A stretch of 64,000 nucleotides of DNA from Combretum micranthum (GCA_024138025.1 JAMXBD010001254.1:1-64000); one strand, 5' to 3'; positions 1-11,799 are shown, counted from the stretch's first letter. Notes: a model not told the origin generated them from the sequence alone. Translations and numbers: made by a program.

Positions 1-1740
1 ATTTTGAATATTTTTCCACCGACAGGAGTGCATTGCCATTCAAAAAGTGAGATTTGTCACAAAATTAATAATTCTTGTTCCTCTTTCTAGTCAAACCAGA
101 GTCCTAAAGGCTTATCATCTTCTGTCATGCCTGTGTATCATAATTTGTTAATAGAGAAAATTGGTAGTGAAAATTGATGGTCTTTTTCCATGTGTAAAAT
201 GGGGAATGGAGTTTTGACTGTCATTTACTTTAGTCTAATTGAAGTAGGTTGTGTGAAAATTTTTGCAGAAGAAAATCAACAAAATTATTAGATTTGTGCT
301 TGTTTCTCCGATACAACTATCAAATATTTAATGGATGTCTCCTTTCGTTGTTGTGAAATATTCAAATTTGACAGTAGTTTAACATTGCTGAGCTGTGGGA
401 TTCAGCCTTTTAATGATGTGGCAGAGATTAAGGATTACTTCTAAAATAGTTTTATTATTGTTTCTTTATATCTATTTCCACTCTACATTGACAAATCATT
501 ACTACAAAGTACCTTTTGATATCTGTCGAAAACCTTTTTCGTTAGGATGGAGTTTCTTTGAGATGGAAAACAAGATATTATTGAGATGGTTAGAAACGAA
601 GACCATGTATTTACTATTCTCTTTTGGTTCTACTTTGCTGTATGACAAACGATTTTGTGTTCAAACAGTAGCATGAAATTAGACCACAAAAAATAAAAGG
701 GGAAAAAAGAAAAACACATCATGAGATATTGCAGTTATCATTGAATTGACTCTTGGAAATTTTCTTGGTGATCTAATGGAAGAATATTTTGCTAAACTTG
801 ACATAGTTGAATAATAAACTAATCTATCATTATCTTGATCAATATAATCCTTTTTGGACACGCCTTTTCTTGGCAAATATCTTTGATGGTGGTAGTTTAT
901 TTATTTATTAGTGACAAATATTTTTCTTGTTTTTTGCTGCAATTTACTGAGGCTTGGCTTCCATTCCATCTCATGAGTTTGGTTACAATTAGGGTGAATA
1001 TTTCAGGATTTAAACGCGGATGATTAACCTTAGAAGTGCTGGGCTGCATGGTTATCTTTGGGCTTTCGATATATTTACTTTTGAGGGACACTGGTAAATA
1101 AACAAATGGACATGCAAAAATTTATGAGGTTAGAGCTATTTGTATAATATGTATTGATAATTATTTTGAAATTGTGTTTTAACGTATTAGATGTGATAAT
1201 TAGTAAGGAGATGTAATCCTACAATCCAAAAGAACAATGAAGGGAAATGCATCTACAATTTTGAATTTTATGTCAAATAATAAGAGGCTATATCAATGGT
1301 TGAGCAATATTGTTAAGTTAGAATATCTTTGGATACCTTACCGGAAAGGAATGGTTTCATGTATGTGCAATCGTACTGTATGGGTTTCAAATTCAAATTT
1401 AAAAGAAAAATTGAGTGGTAATATATAGCTTAGTTTCAATTCAATGAGCGAACTGAACCAAACCTCATTGGCCTATTGATATCTCTTGGTCCTTGGAAGA
1501 GGGAAATTACATTTTTAATATTCAAATATTTTTTTACTTATATTTGAATGTATATATTATCTTTAATATTTTTCACATTAGAATTTACATTAACACCGCT
1601 AGGTTTTTCATCATTATAGGTATAAACACACACGGAGTACTGTGTATTTTAAATTTTTGACAATTTAGTTTTTAAATGTCTGCTTTTAATTCCCCCCTCT
1701 TATGGATACATAACATGAATAGGGAATATTTTGTGGCATC
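1..1740. other. Unassigned AT-rich DNA
   Basis: No gene, RNA or transposon end is recognisable here. Open frames are under 100 codons, have no recognisable domain, and look random in AT-rich DNA. The stretch could be intronic, flanking or highly decayed repeat DNA; nothing in it decides. Confidence 0.5.
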
Positions 1741-1749
1741 CCATTTTGG

Positions 1750-1995
1750 TATGATCGTTACCTATATATAAGATTGGAGGCCACATGACAAATGATTCGA
1801 TCTTTATGGTACGTAATACAATTCACACCTTAATGTGATTTCACTTACATTCTCTTTCTTTACTTACACACCTCTCTAAAGACTTATACTGTTTTAAGTA
1901 TTGGAGTGGCCGTGTCGAACCATCCTTGGCACACCATTAACTGCTTTTCTTGGTTGCATGCCCTTAGATTCTCTACCGACAATTTATCACCTACA
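1750..1995 (+). repeat. Possible LTR promoter/R-U5 remnant
   Basis: A TATA-like CTATATATAAG lies near 1762-1772. About 120 bases downstream is a run reading TATTGGAGTGGCCGTGTCG and then CCATCCTTGGCACACC (about 1899-1936). A 'TCGGAGTGGCC...GGCACCCC' block just before the LTR end is typical of several plant Ty3/gypsy families, so this may be the R/U5 part of a degraded plus-strand LTR. No TG/CA boundaries, TSD or PBS were found. Confidence 0.3.
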
Positions 1996-2940
1996 ACTCC
2001 AAGTATAACTCAAAACACATATCAAATGAAATCATATCAATAATTTCAACAAAAGCATAAAATCGATATAGAGTAATAAACATCAACTAAATAATCCAAA
2101 ACATCAGTTCAAAACCTTAGTAAGTGCATGGAGAACAAGTACAACCGCCTACTGATAACATAATTAAAAAGCAAAAAATGGAACCCCTGATCTTAGGAAT
2201 CTTATGTTTATCAAAGTACAAATGATGTTATCCATTTGGTCTTGATGAAAAACTAACGAAAACGAGCTATTTTGTGTGTGTATTTCATCTAAGGTCTTAT
2301 GGAGTCTATAAAAGTTTGGCACCTAATATATGGAGTAGGTAGTGCTTTTGTATAGGTAGGTTTAATGGGGTGTTTGGTGGATACTCAACAAAAGACAACA
2401 TATCTTTATGATATCATAATGGCTTTGACAAGTTAATTGCATTATTCTAAAAGATAAAAGAGAATAAAAGAAAATAAATTGTTGCTTGGCTGGCCACACA
2501 TGGTCGTCTTGGCCACTTCTACATGGATGAATTGCTTTGCTCTGCTCGACCACATTTAAGAAGTCTATTTCACTCATGTAGTGCTGGTCGGTTTGCCATT
2601 CGGAGCTCGGTTGCTCAATTCACTTAGCCTGGATGTTCAAAACTACAGCTTCACCTTGAATTACCATCTTAATTTGTCATTAGCTTGGTTTGACTTCTTG
2701 GCTTAGACAGACAGCTCAAGGTACTATATTGGATTGTCAGAATTGAACTCGTTTGGAATTTCGATTGCAGATTCAATTGAAGCTCAACATTTCGCAAGCC
2801 TTGTCCAAAATAGGATCAAGCTCAGTTCAATTATAGAAAGCTTGGTCCTGGTTTATATTATATTTGGTCAGCAATTTGGTTCTCTGCTCTTGTAATAACG
2901 AGGTTGCTACACTTAGTTTGTTCAAGCCAATTTGTGTGCT
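1996..2940. other. Unassigned non-coding DNA
   Basis: AT-rich, with scattered GCTCGG/AGCTCG words after about 2600 that continue beyond 4320. That suggests one older repeat interrupted by the 2949-4313 block. No coding signal, terminal repeat or TSD could be fixed. Confidence 0.35.
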
Positions 2941-3144
2941 AAGTGCTCAGGCGAGGCAAGGCGAGGTGCAAGCTTGTGCCTTGTGAAGGCCAAGGAGAGG
3001 CACCTTTGACAAGGTGTGTGCCTTTTTCGCCTAGTTGGCAAGGCGCACGAGGTACCAGGATGAGTGCCTTAGTGAATAGTGCACATGACCCCAAAAGAGA
3101 GCGATACATAGAGGACAAAAAGGAGAGAGAAGATGCAAGAAAAA

Positions 3145-3176
3145 GGTTAGGGTTAGGGTTAGGGTTAGGATTTAGG
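3145..3176 (+). repeat. Short interstitial GGTTAG array
   Basis: Four to five copies of GGTTAG, the last degenerate (GGATTTAGG). It is the 6-base TTAGGG form, not the usual plant TTTAGGG. At this length it is an ordinary simple repeat within the 2949-4313 element rather than evidence of telomere addition. Confidence 0.8.
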
Positions 3177-3570
3177 CATGGAGACCAAGGGAGGGAGAAG
3201 CTATCGTTCATTAATGACAATGAAAACCTACTCATTATGTGGAGTAGGAGCAAGTGATTGTGGTGTTGATGATGCGATGAAAGACAAGAAAGCCAACAGA
3301 GCATTGACGAGAATGACAAAGGATTTCTTGTGAACCATCTTTATTGAAAATTGTTATTATTACTTTGGAAAAAAATTTGGGTTTATAAAGCGAAAGATAA
3401 GGGCAAGGGATCGAAGTTTACATTAGATAATGTTATTTTATTATTTTTTGTTTCACTGTGGCATTATGCTGTGAATATTGTGAGATAGCTAGCAAATAAA
3501 TTAAAAACAAAGGATACGGGTATAGTAGTAAGCCTAAATGTTGGAAAGTTAAAAAGCAAAAAATTATTTT

Positions 3571-4022
3571 CTAGAAACCCTTACTCTACTTTTTTTTTTT
3601 TTCCCCCTAAAGAATAAAACTCTATTATAATAATAAAGAAAATTGTCAATTTATTAAATAAAGAGGTTTTTTTTCCCCGACCGGGTTTGGGGGGGGTGGG
3701 GGGGGGGGGGGGGGGTGTCCAATCAAATCTACTAGGAAAAAGAAATGTTAATAGTAAATATAAATTTATTAAAATAATAAAAAAGATTTTTTTTAAGGAT
3801 TAATGATTAACAATTAAAATTATATTCTAGAAACCCTTACTCTACTTTATTATTGAACAATAAAACTATTATAATAATAAAAGAAATTCTCAATTTATTG
3901 AATAAAGAATCTCTTTTTTTTTTTTTTTTTGTTTAATCAAATTTACTAGGAAAAAGAAATGTTAATAGTAGATATAAATTTATTAAAATAATAAAAAAGA
4001 TATTTTTTAAAGAGTAATGACT
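3571..4022 (+). repeat. Two-copy tandem duplication, period 256 bp
   Basis: CTAGAAACCCTTACTCTAC starts at 3571 and again at 3827. Both copies continue through matching blocks ('AATAAAACT...', 'CTAGGAAAAAGAAATGTTAA', 'TATAAATTTATTAAAATAAT'). They differ mainly in a T-run or G-run in the middle: copy 1 has the poly-G at 3690-3714, copy 2 has a long T-run near 3916-3930. Confidence 0.8.
3690..3715 (+). repeat. Poly-G tract
   Basis: About 25 bases, nearly all G with single T interruptions, inside copy 1 of the 256-bp tandem duplication. It is absent from copy 2, where a T-run sits instead. Length in such runs is often unreliable in assemblies. Confidence 0.8.
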
Positions 4023-4321
4023 AAAAAAATTGTTAATCTAATAACAATGCTCATTTTGTAGATATGATGCTATATTAATCTAATATTTGAATTATTTAAA
4101 TAGTCTTTGTTGGTCTAATTTAAATATTATTATTAAATATTGATTTTTTTATCAATCAAAACTATTTTAATAAATTTATTAAATATTTGTGCTTCATTTT
4201 GCTCAGACGAACGCTTTGTGTGCTGCTTCTCGCCTTAGGCGATTACAAGACATTGCGCCTTGAGTGTGCTTTTCGCCTTTGACAACTTTGGTTTAAGCTT
4301 TAGAGATCACTTTAAGTGCTC

Positions 4322-5200
4322 GAGTTTACACGAAATTTGCTGCTCAGTCTACACTTGTTTTCTGCTTTGGTTCTGCACTTAGCGTTTTCACTATCAGCTC
4401 TCGAATCTGAATCATGTCACAGCAACTCGGCATAAATTCAGTCGAGCTTGGATTGCATTTGGCTTATTTCCTCTGTCGTTAAACTTTTCTAGTCGAAGTT
4501 TGGTTTGAGAATTCAAGTCAGAGCTTGGTCTGTTATGCTATAAATGATGTTTGATAATCAACCAAGAGCTTGGATCTCAATTATAGGAGCTACCGTCAGG
4601 AGTTTAGGTTCTGGGATAATGCACTCAAAGCTACAGTCTGCTTGTTGCTCGACAAATCTACTATTTCTGCATTGGTAACTCAGACCGTTCAAATCTGCAA
4701 TCAGTTCACCATTTAAGTTAGCATTGGACTTTCACATATTGGCATTTAGCTGGTGGATTGCAGCAAAATTAACTCGGCATTATTTTGGCAACTTTGCTCG
4801 AGTGAAATTAAAAGCCATTTTGGTTCGATATTCAAGTCGAAGAGGCTTATTTAGACTCGTGAACAAATATGTGAGTAATCTTATGAATAAGCTTGTTTGT
4901 AGGCTTGCGGGTTTTATATTTATAATACATCATATATAATTATATAATTAAAAAAAAAACTGTTTCTGTGTGGTGTATATATTTCTCAATTTTTCCTTAC
5001 TATTATTTCTATGTTTGAGAAAAACTAAGATATGAAAATTTAAATTGAAAAAAGTCAAATTCAGCTTGAAATAAAACTTGTCTTAGGCTTAATAAAAGTT
5101 CAACTCTACTTCAGCTCAAAATGAAGCTTGCTTATTTAAATGAGCCAATTTCAAAGCTGAATTTTAGGTTAGCGCTGGCAATTTGTATTATTGTATTTTA
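4322..5200. other. Unassigned repeat-like DNA rich in AAGCTTG/AGCTCG words
   Basis: Contains many AAGCTTG, AGCTCG and CTCGAG-type words (for example 4884-4915 and 5100-5165), a pattern seen in old non-autonomous plant repeats. It probably continues the repeat to the left of 2941. No ends or genes are definable. Confidence 0.3.
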
Positions 5201-6770
5201 TCCTGTGTTTGTGTTTAAACAAGTGTATTTAAAAAATCTTAATCTGTGATCACACCTATTTATTAATTGTGTATGAAAACTTAAACTCATGACCTAAATT
5301 ATTTATATTGTATTTCATGTCTTGTGTCCAGTTGTTTATTGATTGATAAAACATATAAAGATATATAAATTTTGTTGGAATTTAAATATTTTGTATTATC
5401 CTCAAAAATCAATATTTTGATATTGTTATCATCCTAGGTAGACATATTTGAAAAAATATGTATGATATATTACTCATATATAATTCAAAAAAGAAGAGAT
5501 TACAATATGTGACTTTTAGTGAATAATATTTGATGATAACAAAAAAATAAGGTTCATATTTTTAATTGGTAGGTATTTGTACGTAGATTATGTATATGTG
5601 CTCCTCAGACCTTTGTTATATATGTTATATGATTTATATGACACATTGATTATGTTAGTTATATATATATATATATATATATCAATATAATATATCTATG
5701 TACAATTTCTATTCTATATGTCATGTATACGCATTATATATAATCCAGACAATATCTATAATTTATATTATATATGAATATATATTTGTATAATATGTTT
5801 TATATAATCTACATATTATATTGAGGACACATATAAAACAAATTCAAATTATATAACAAATATATAACACATATATTATATATTTATAACCTATGGATTT
5901 TATATATGTATAGATTTGTTATATACGTACACATATTGTGATATATATTGTGCATAATTTATAATTTACATTCTCTTTAAGTTATTATTTATATATATAT
6001 AATCTTTACAAGCTATATAAAAACTATAGTTTGATGTAATATAATCTACATATATATATATAATTATATATTAATATATATTTAAATATTGTAATGATGT
6101 ATATGTTATAACACATTAAAAAAATATATATGATATTCATTTCATTTAACAAATGGATTGTAACATGTATACACACGCATATATAAATTATGTATTAATA
6201 ACTGTGGATCTTATATATTTATAGATAAGTGTATATATACACAAATATATATTGTAAATATTTGTTATATGTGTTATATGACACACACACACACACACAC
6301 ACATAGATTATGTTATACATATCCATATGACATATGCTATATGTAATTTATACTTTATCTTTACTCTATGAGTCACTATGTGCATTATATATATTCTAAC
6401 CATTTTATAAATGTTCTATAGATAATCTCAATTTTAATATAGATATTTATATAACATGTTATATGCATAATCTTTATATAATATATATATATATATATAT
6501 ATTATATCTTTATAACCTATAGACTTTACTATATGCGTATGTTACATCTTTATACATATTTATTATAGATATCTGATTTACATCTATATGGTAATATATA
6601 TATATATATATATGTACATATGCTATGCATATAGCAAATAAATAAACTATATATAAATATATGCATTATATATATTTTACTTGTTAAATAAGATCTATAT
6701 TTTATGTGTTACATATATGTTTTATTTATAACTTATATAGTATATATATTATGTATATATATTATGGATA
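5200..6770. repeat. TA-rich low-complexity region with microsatellites
   Basis: About 1.6 kb made mostly of degenerate TATA/ATAT words. It includes clean (AT)n runs near 5661-5682, 6479-6501 and 6596-6612 and an (AC)n run at about 6281-6302. There is no coding signal. Such DNA supports spurious TATA-box calls, so none is made here. Confidence 0.8.
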
Positions 6771-7955
6771 AATTATATTAGAAGGTATCAACGTTTGTGG
6801 ATAAGTTCATTTGAGGTATCAATATTTTATGAAGTGATAATTTAAGTTATGATTCATGAATGGTTAGTAACCCTATTAATGGCCTTTCATCAAGTGTCAT
6901 GTGCCAACAAGATAATTTTTCTTTTCTAAATAACCATTTGACCCAACCTAGTTATCCAAAGAAAAAAAAAAAAAAAGCCGAAAATTCTCTCTTTGTATGA
7001 TCACCATCTTCCCCTGTTCATTCTCCCCTAGAGCTTTTCTTTCTCTAAAAAGTCAAGCCAAAGCTTTTATCCATAACAAATCACCGTTTGCAAAACCATA
7101 ACATAGCATTAGACCAAACATCTCAATTGAAACTCCGAATCTCCCTCATAGCCGAATCCACCGATATCGTCTAATGGAACCATTTCCAAACCGAGTTAGG
7201 ACAACCTTTAGACCTATCTCAAACTAAATGAGTCAACTGGTGGATCCATCTTCACCACCCATAAATTCCTATCATACCTTTGACCTCCAATGAATCTAAC
7301 CTGCAGTGATATAGAGATCCACGGCCTCACCTTCACCGCAACGCCAACTTGGTTGCATAACTCGAACTCGGAACCAAACTGTCAGAGTTCACTCACCAAC
7401 GAATCATGGCCATGCGAATATATATGGGCACGCCGAAACGGAAAATATGTAAGAAGCCTTTCTCCAATGTGTAGAGAACAAGAAAGTACCAAATATTATT
7501 GAGGAGATGTCAGCATGTAAGTCAAGAAAAGTCATTGAATAAACTATTTAATTGATAAACTTTTCGGATCAATATTAATAAAAGTAGTCCGAAGCAATAT
7601 TGATTATTGCTCGACTTTTATATATCAAATTCCAAGCTTATTGGACTTTCGGACTTGAAGCCATATAATCAAGCTCCATATAATGAAACTCTAGAGAGAG
7701 AGTGAATAGGTGAAGAAGATGATTTTTTTTTTTTTTTTTGTTCATGAGATCAGTCAAATGTTTATTTAAAAAATAAAAGTTATTATTATGTTGACACATG
7801 GTACTTGATGGAAGGCCATTAACAGCGTCACTAATAGTCTGTTAATCATACCTTAAATGACTCACTTCACGAAAAATTGATACATCTTTTTAATCATTCT
7901 AAATGTTGATGCCTCAAATGAACTTACCCTCAAATTGACACTTTCTAGTGTAATT
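6771..7955. mobile_element. 1.2-kb foldback DNA element with about 140-bp inverted ends
   Basis: The left end (about 6771-6911) and the reverse complement of the right end (about 7787-7955) match over most of their length. Both read AATTAYAYTAGAAAG/GGTRTCAA, then GTTCATTTGAGG, then AATGGCCTT, CATCAAGT and CATGTG. Long inverted ends of this kind fit a Mutator-like or foldback element. I could not find a convincing 9-bp TSD. The interior (about 6990-7510) is less AT-rich than its surroundings and holds a 70-codon frame (7290-7502) of no recognised family. It could be a captured gene fragment. Confidence 0.55.
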
Positions 7956-8693
7956 TTTCTTATTATTATTTGTTTCTTATGTGATTACTTTCGTCATTTT
8001 GTAATTTAATTAGGAGTAATAATATTATGATTTAACAAAATAATAATATTATATTTTACTAGATTCACGAGTAAAATGGGTTTAAATCTTAAACCAAAAC
8101 CTGAAGACATTTAACTTTATGTTGTTTCTGGGTTCGACTCATTTACATGGTAGAGCCATAACTTGTTGTGAAGCTTCTACCGGCTAGAACAAATTTGACT
8201 TGTTAGACAATCTAGATAGGACTTTGCTTGGAGTGGTGGCTTATCTCACATGATGAGGTGTAAGTTAACTTGTTGCTCTCTCCTTATCAAGGTGATCTAT
8301 ACATATGGAGTACAAGTAGAATGATCATAATAATAAAGGTTGAATATCATATAAATTTGGGATAGAAGTAGAATGATCATAACAATAAAGGTTCAATATT
8401 ATATAAATATTTGAAATGCTATATAATATGGTGGGAATGATGATTTAGTATGCTATGATGTGTTTTTGAAATCTACTTACTAGCTAGCCTAGTGGAAGGG
8501 GACCATCTACTATAGGTTATCTATAAAATAATTTTTGTCCATAAATTACTTAGGAAGTTGTTTAAGAATATCTTGTTAAATTAGATATTTTCTTTCTAAA
8601 AATTAATTACAAAAATAGGATATTTTCAAACTTAATTACCAAAATAACCCATAGAAAACGCATGTTACAATGCGTTTCAGGTCTATATAAAAG
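7956..8693. other. Unassigned AT-rich DNA
   Basis: No gene or repeat boundary seen. A TATA-like TCTATATAAAAG occurs at about 8681-8692, directly before the 117-bp tandem repeat. Confidence 0.4.
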
Positions 8694-8927
8694 TCGCATT
8701 TCAAATGTACAGGACAAGCGTGACTTGCTTAACCATCATGCAAGTAACATTATATCATGGTACAACACAACTCGCATTTCCCATATGTAAGTCACCTTTT
8801 ACTATATACATCGCATTTCAACTATGCAAGACAAGTGCAACTTGTGCACCCATGATGCAAGTAACATCATATCATAGTACAACACAACTTGCAATATGTA
8901 AGTCACCTTGTACTGTGTACAACACAC
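8694..8927 (+). repeat. Two-copy tandem repeat, period 117 bp
   Basis: TCGCATTTCAA starts at 8694 and at 8811. Each copy continues with a CAAGACAAG-like word, CATGATGCAAGTAACAT (copy 1 CATCATGCAAG), ATATCATRGTACAACACAAC and TATGTAAGTCACCTT. A partial third trace (ACACAACTTGCATAG) follows. The 77-codon frame across it is a by-product of the repeat. Confidence 0.75.
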
Positions 8928-8929
8928 AA

Positions 8930-9900
8930 CTTGCATAGTTAACATGTAAGTCCTATTGAACCATTTTCCAATTATGATTGTTTTATCATATAAAATTACC
9001 AGATTAACTCTATCATATTCAATATAATCCAGTCTATCAAATTTAGCAAGTTCTTAACTTTATATTATCGTTTGATAATTAATTTTCAACTCAATTATAA
9101 ACATTAACATGACTAAACAAAGTGCTTTGAGCCTAATTGTTTCATTACATTGAGCCAATGATGTTAAACAAAGTGCTTTCTAAGATGCAATTTGTGTTTA
9201 ATCCTTTTGATTTTTCTTTCTTTCTCACTATCCTAGGTAGTTTGTTTGTTCTTTGTAGGTAGTGTGATGTTGAAAGCATAAAAAGGCCATTCAAGGTAAA
9301 AAAACAACTAAGTGTGAGGAAGAAAATTTGCTATAGGATAGAGTATGTCATATGGGCCATAGCAAGGCTAATGTTACATACTATGACATAAGTGTAGGCA
9401 TACATTGATAACCATGGGCCATATCATATCTCATGGACCTTTCGGGCCTCTAAAGTTTGCAATATGGAGGACCATATAGCTTATCATATGGGATGTATGC
9501 TAGTTTGTATCCACTCAGGAGACATTTTACAAAGGAATAGAGAGTTATACGACTTACTAAACGGCGTATTCATGACCATATACGCCTAGGTAAGTCATCA
9601 CTGCATGACTTGAGAGTCACACGACCTATCATAGGGCCGTATGCAGGGGCATAACGCATTAGGTAGATATTTTTAACCCCCCTACTATTCATTCACTTCC
9701 TTTCACTCACACATTTGCATGTGTACATGAAATCGCTCTCTACCTCATACCCACACACATGTAAATTACATCATTTAAGCATTTCATCTTTGTTTTCGGA
9801 CCTAATCAAAAATCAAAATAGAGAAGAAAACCATTACTCAAAAGTGCCTTCATTCATTGGCTATTGGTTCTAGTAGCTCTTTATGACCTTTAATAGGAAT
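8930..9900. other. Unassigned; possible decayed Athila-like 3' end and LTR U3
   Basis: AAGTGTGAGGAAG near 9310 resembles the AAGTGTGGGG polypurine motif found before Athila-type 3' LTRs in this window (40191). The next 350 bases carry repeated ATACG/CGTAT and CCATAT words like U3 regions. Boundaries and TSD were not found, so this is a weak suggestion only. Confidence 0.25.
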
Positions 9901-9904
9901 GGTA

Positions 9905-10545
9905 GAGAAACACAGACACAAATACAAGGAAATCGTGAAGAACAATGTTATCAAGCTTAATATGTGTCTAAATTGGGACTTATTAGAGGAATATGGATTC
10001 ACTAACTTTTTGAAGGCTCCTTGCTAAGTTGGCTTAGGAAAATTTGTTTAGCATTAGTGAAAACGTCTATGGAGGAATCACACTGGAGTTTTAGCATCTT
10101 TTAAGATATCATATCCAAGTTTACTTCATATATTGTGAAACTCTATGCGTTTCTTTGCATTTGGTTGATATCATGAACTCACCATGGAAGGATTTTGTGA
10201 ATATTCTAGTCATACTTACATGAGTTCTTATTGATTCCTAATTTTGCTGACTTAGCATCTATCTAGCCGAGAGAAATGACTCAGTCTGATTTTTTATAGG
10301 AAATTTCCACAAGTTTCAATATGATTCTTCCCATTCTAGACGGTCTCATCTAAAGAAAAAGAACCGTCAGCTTCTCCATTATTTGCTGGTCCACTCCATT
10401 AATAAACATGTTCACGACATGGGGAATGTGACTCAAAATGACCTTCTACCGATGTTGAGCGTGATCAATGGTTATTCTGTGAATGTTAGCATTCAATTAG
10501 CCTTTGCTATTAGACATCAAGTTTATTCATTATTTTAAGGTATCT
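9905..10545 (+). pseudogene. ATHILA ORF1-like retroelement pseudogene
   Basis: Decayed coding sequence with several stops and frame changes. Readable pieces in order include LNWDLLEEYGFTNFL (about 9970-10015), YGGITLEF (about 10068-10095), and LLHYLLVHSI followed by NVTQNDLLPMLSVINGY (about 10375-10475). The order 'first helix, then YxxLTLEF, then LHxLLxHxI...DLL..L..' matches the ATHILA ORF1 family of plant Ty3/gypsy elements. Part of the same sequence recurs inverted at 10850-11290. No start, end or neighbouring gene of the same element can be fixed. It is dead on every frame. Confidence 0.6.
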
Positions 10546-11290
10546 ATTGAGATGTGTAGATCACTTGCTTATTGAAGAACATGAGTATCTAAGAGCTGGG
10601 GGACCATGTAACTCGTCTTTACACCTAGAGGAGTCAAAGCACGAAGGTAGCCTAACATAAAGCTTTTTAAACATGTGTTCCTGCTACCTCTTTAGTTCTT
10701 TACCTCCGTTGTCAACTCATTTAGAGCCTGTGCATGAAATCCTCCGGCTTCCTTAAAAGAATCCTCCTCATCCTCTTGATTTTGAACCTTAGGTTGTTCT
10801 AACTGCCTAAAGGGGTTGGCATTCATCAAATGTGATTGATTCACATAGTTCATCGGCTATGACACCTATGTTTTTCAACAAATGGGTGACATAAGCGCCA
10901 CATCAAATGCCTTAGCATGATGGAGAAGCTTGTTGTATGATATAAAGCCAACTGAATGCCCATCTTCACAAAATAATGATTAATGATGTTCAATATCGGT
11001 AAAAGATCATTTTGAGTCACATTCCTCGTGTTGTGAACTTGCTTGCTAATGGAGTGGACTAGCAAATAATAGAGAAGATGATTTTTTCTTTAGACGACAC
11101 CCTCTGGAGTGGGAAAGTTCATATTGAAACTTGTGCAAAATTTTTTGCTGGAAATGAGATTGAGTAATTTCTCTAAGCTAGACAGATGTTAAGTTAGGAA
11201 AATCAAATAAATAAGAACTTATGTAGGTATAACCCAAAATACTCACATAATTCTTTCATGGAGAGTTCATGATATCGGCCATGTCTTTTG
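10165..11290. repeat. Large inverted repeat of ATHILA ORF1-like sequence
   Basis: The arm at about 10165-10540 (+) is repeated in reverse complement at about 10870-11290, separated by about 330 bases. Shared words include GATATCATGAACTC, CATGRRAG, TTTCAATATGA, TCTAAAGAAAAA, TTATTTGCTRGTCCACTCCA and AATGTGACTCAAAATGA. The arms are diverged, so this is an old duplication or two insertions, not an assembly mirror. Confidence 0.75.
10620..11290 (-). pseudogene. ATHILA ORF1-like pseudogene, inverted copy
   Basis: Reading on the minus strand from 11290, the order is a MNSP-like segment, then LLVHSISKQVHNTRNVTQND (about 11065-11000) and LLPILNIINHYFVKMGIQLA. An acidic C-terminal part follows, ANPFRQLEQPKVQNQEDEE (about 10820-10764), and then ALNELTTEVKN (about 10731-10699). 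Only one 71-codon piece is open. It is more complete toward the C-terminus than the plus-strand copy at 9905-10545. The C-terminal piece recurs a third time at 13232-13430. Stops and frameshifts exclude function. Confidence 0.6.
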
Positions 11291-11339
11291 TAATCGATGT
11301 CTTTCCAGGTAGTGATAGCTCTAGGTCGTAATGATAATA

Positions 11340-11761
11340 ACGATTATTTCACCCTTTCTCTCAAAGAAAAGGAATATAAGTGGAGTCTCGCAACATCTTT
11401 TGAAACTCCATTGTTCATGAAGGTCTCTCAAATCTCAAGAAATGTCTGAAAATGAGCATGTGAGTCTTCTTCAGGTAGACCATCAAACTTACAATACTGT
11501 TGTAGCATCTAAATCATCACGCTCTTAATCTCAAAATTAATTACTCCAGTAGGTAGTTTCACCATGGTTGGACCCTCCACCAAGTGTAGGGTCATAATCC
11601 AAGTTGGTTCTAGGAGCATCATCTTGATTTGCCATGTCTACATCCTTACTATCCAGTGTTTGTTCTTCAAAATTCAATGTTCTTGCTATATCTTGAGCAT
11701 TAATTCTTATTCTACTGTGAAAAGTCCTGTCAATCTCCAGATCAAAAGTAAGAATGATCAT
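11340..11761 (-). pseudogene. Ty3/gypsy (Athila/Tat-type) gag pseudogene
   Basis: The minus strand reads VINFEIKSVMI, a stop, MLQQYCKFDG, then LPEEDSHAHFQTFLEI, a stop, NNGVSKDVARLHLYSFSLRE. This follows the plant gag pattern 'NFELKPALIQMVQQ..F.GLP.EDP..HL..FLEICDT.K.NGVSDDAIRL.LFPFSLRD' closely, including the EDxxxH and FSLR signatures of the Retrotrans_gag region. The upstream frame (11761-11537) would be the N-terminal leader of gag. Stop codons in conserved positions and loss of everything beyond FSLR show it is dead. It lies just after the minus-strand LTR at about 11800-13229, as a gag should, and is followed by the unrelated inverted ORF1 copy. Confidence 0.8.
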
Positions 11762-11799
11762 AAAACAAAAAATCAGCTAAACAACTAGATTTCAAGTGT

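Larger units (their letters stand above)
2941..4321. mobile_element. Putative non-autonomous DNA element with GCGAGG/CGCCTT ends
   Basis: The left side is GC-rich with AGGCGAGGCAAGGCGAGG (from 2949). The right side carries the complementary theme CGCCTTAGGCG and CGCCTTGAGTG (about 4232-4285). Such mirrored subterminal words are common in plant non-autonomous DNA elements. The 8-mer AAGTGCTC occurs at 2941-2948 and again at 4314-4321, so an 8-bp hAT-type duplication is possible. However, the outermost bases are not good inverted repeats and the match could be chance. The interior is AT-rich and non-coding. Confidence 0.35.

Noticed and set aside
395..676. 93-codon plus-strand frame near the left edge
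   Set aside because: No domain, signal, codon bias or conserved motif; hydrophobic low-complexity composition expected of T-rich DNA.
2939..3319. 126-codon minus frame and 104-codon plus frame across the GCGAGG region
   Set aside because: Both arise from the GC-rich repeat and the GGTTAG array (giving NPNPNPN or LGLGLG), with no protein family.
5200..6770. Possible centromere- or MAR-like function of the TA-rich block
   Set aside because: AT-richness alone does not support it; no monomer periodicity seen.
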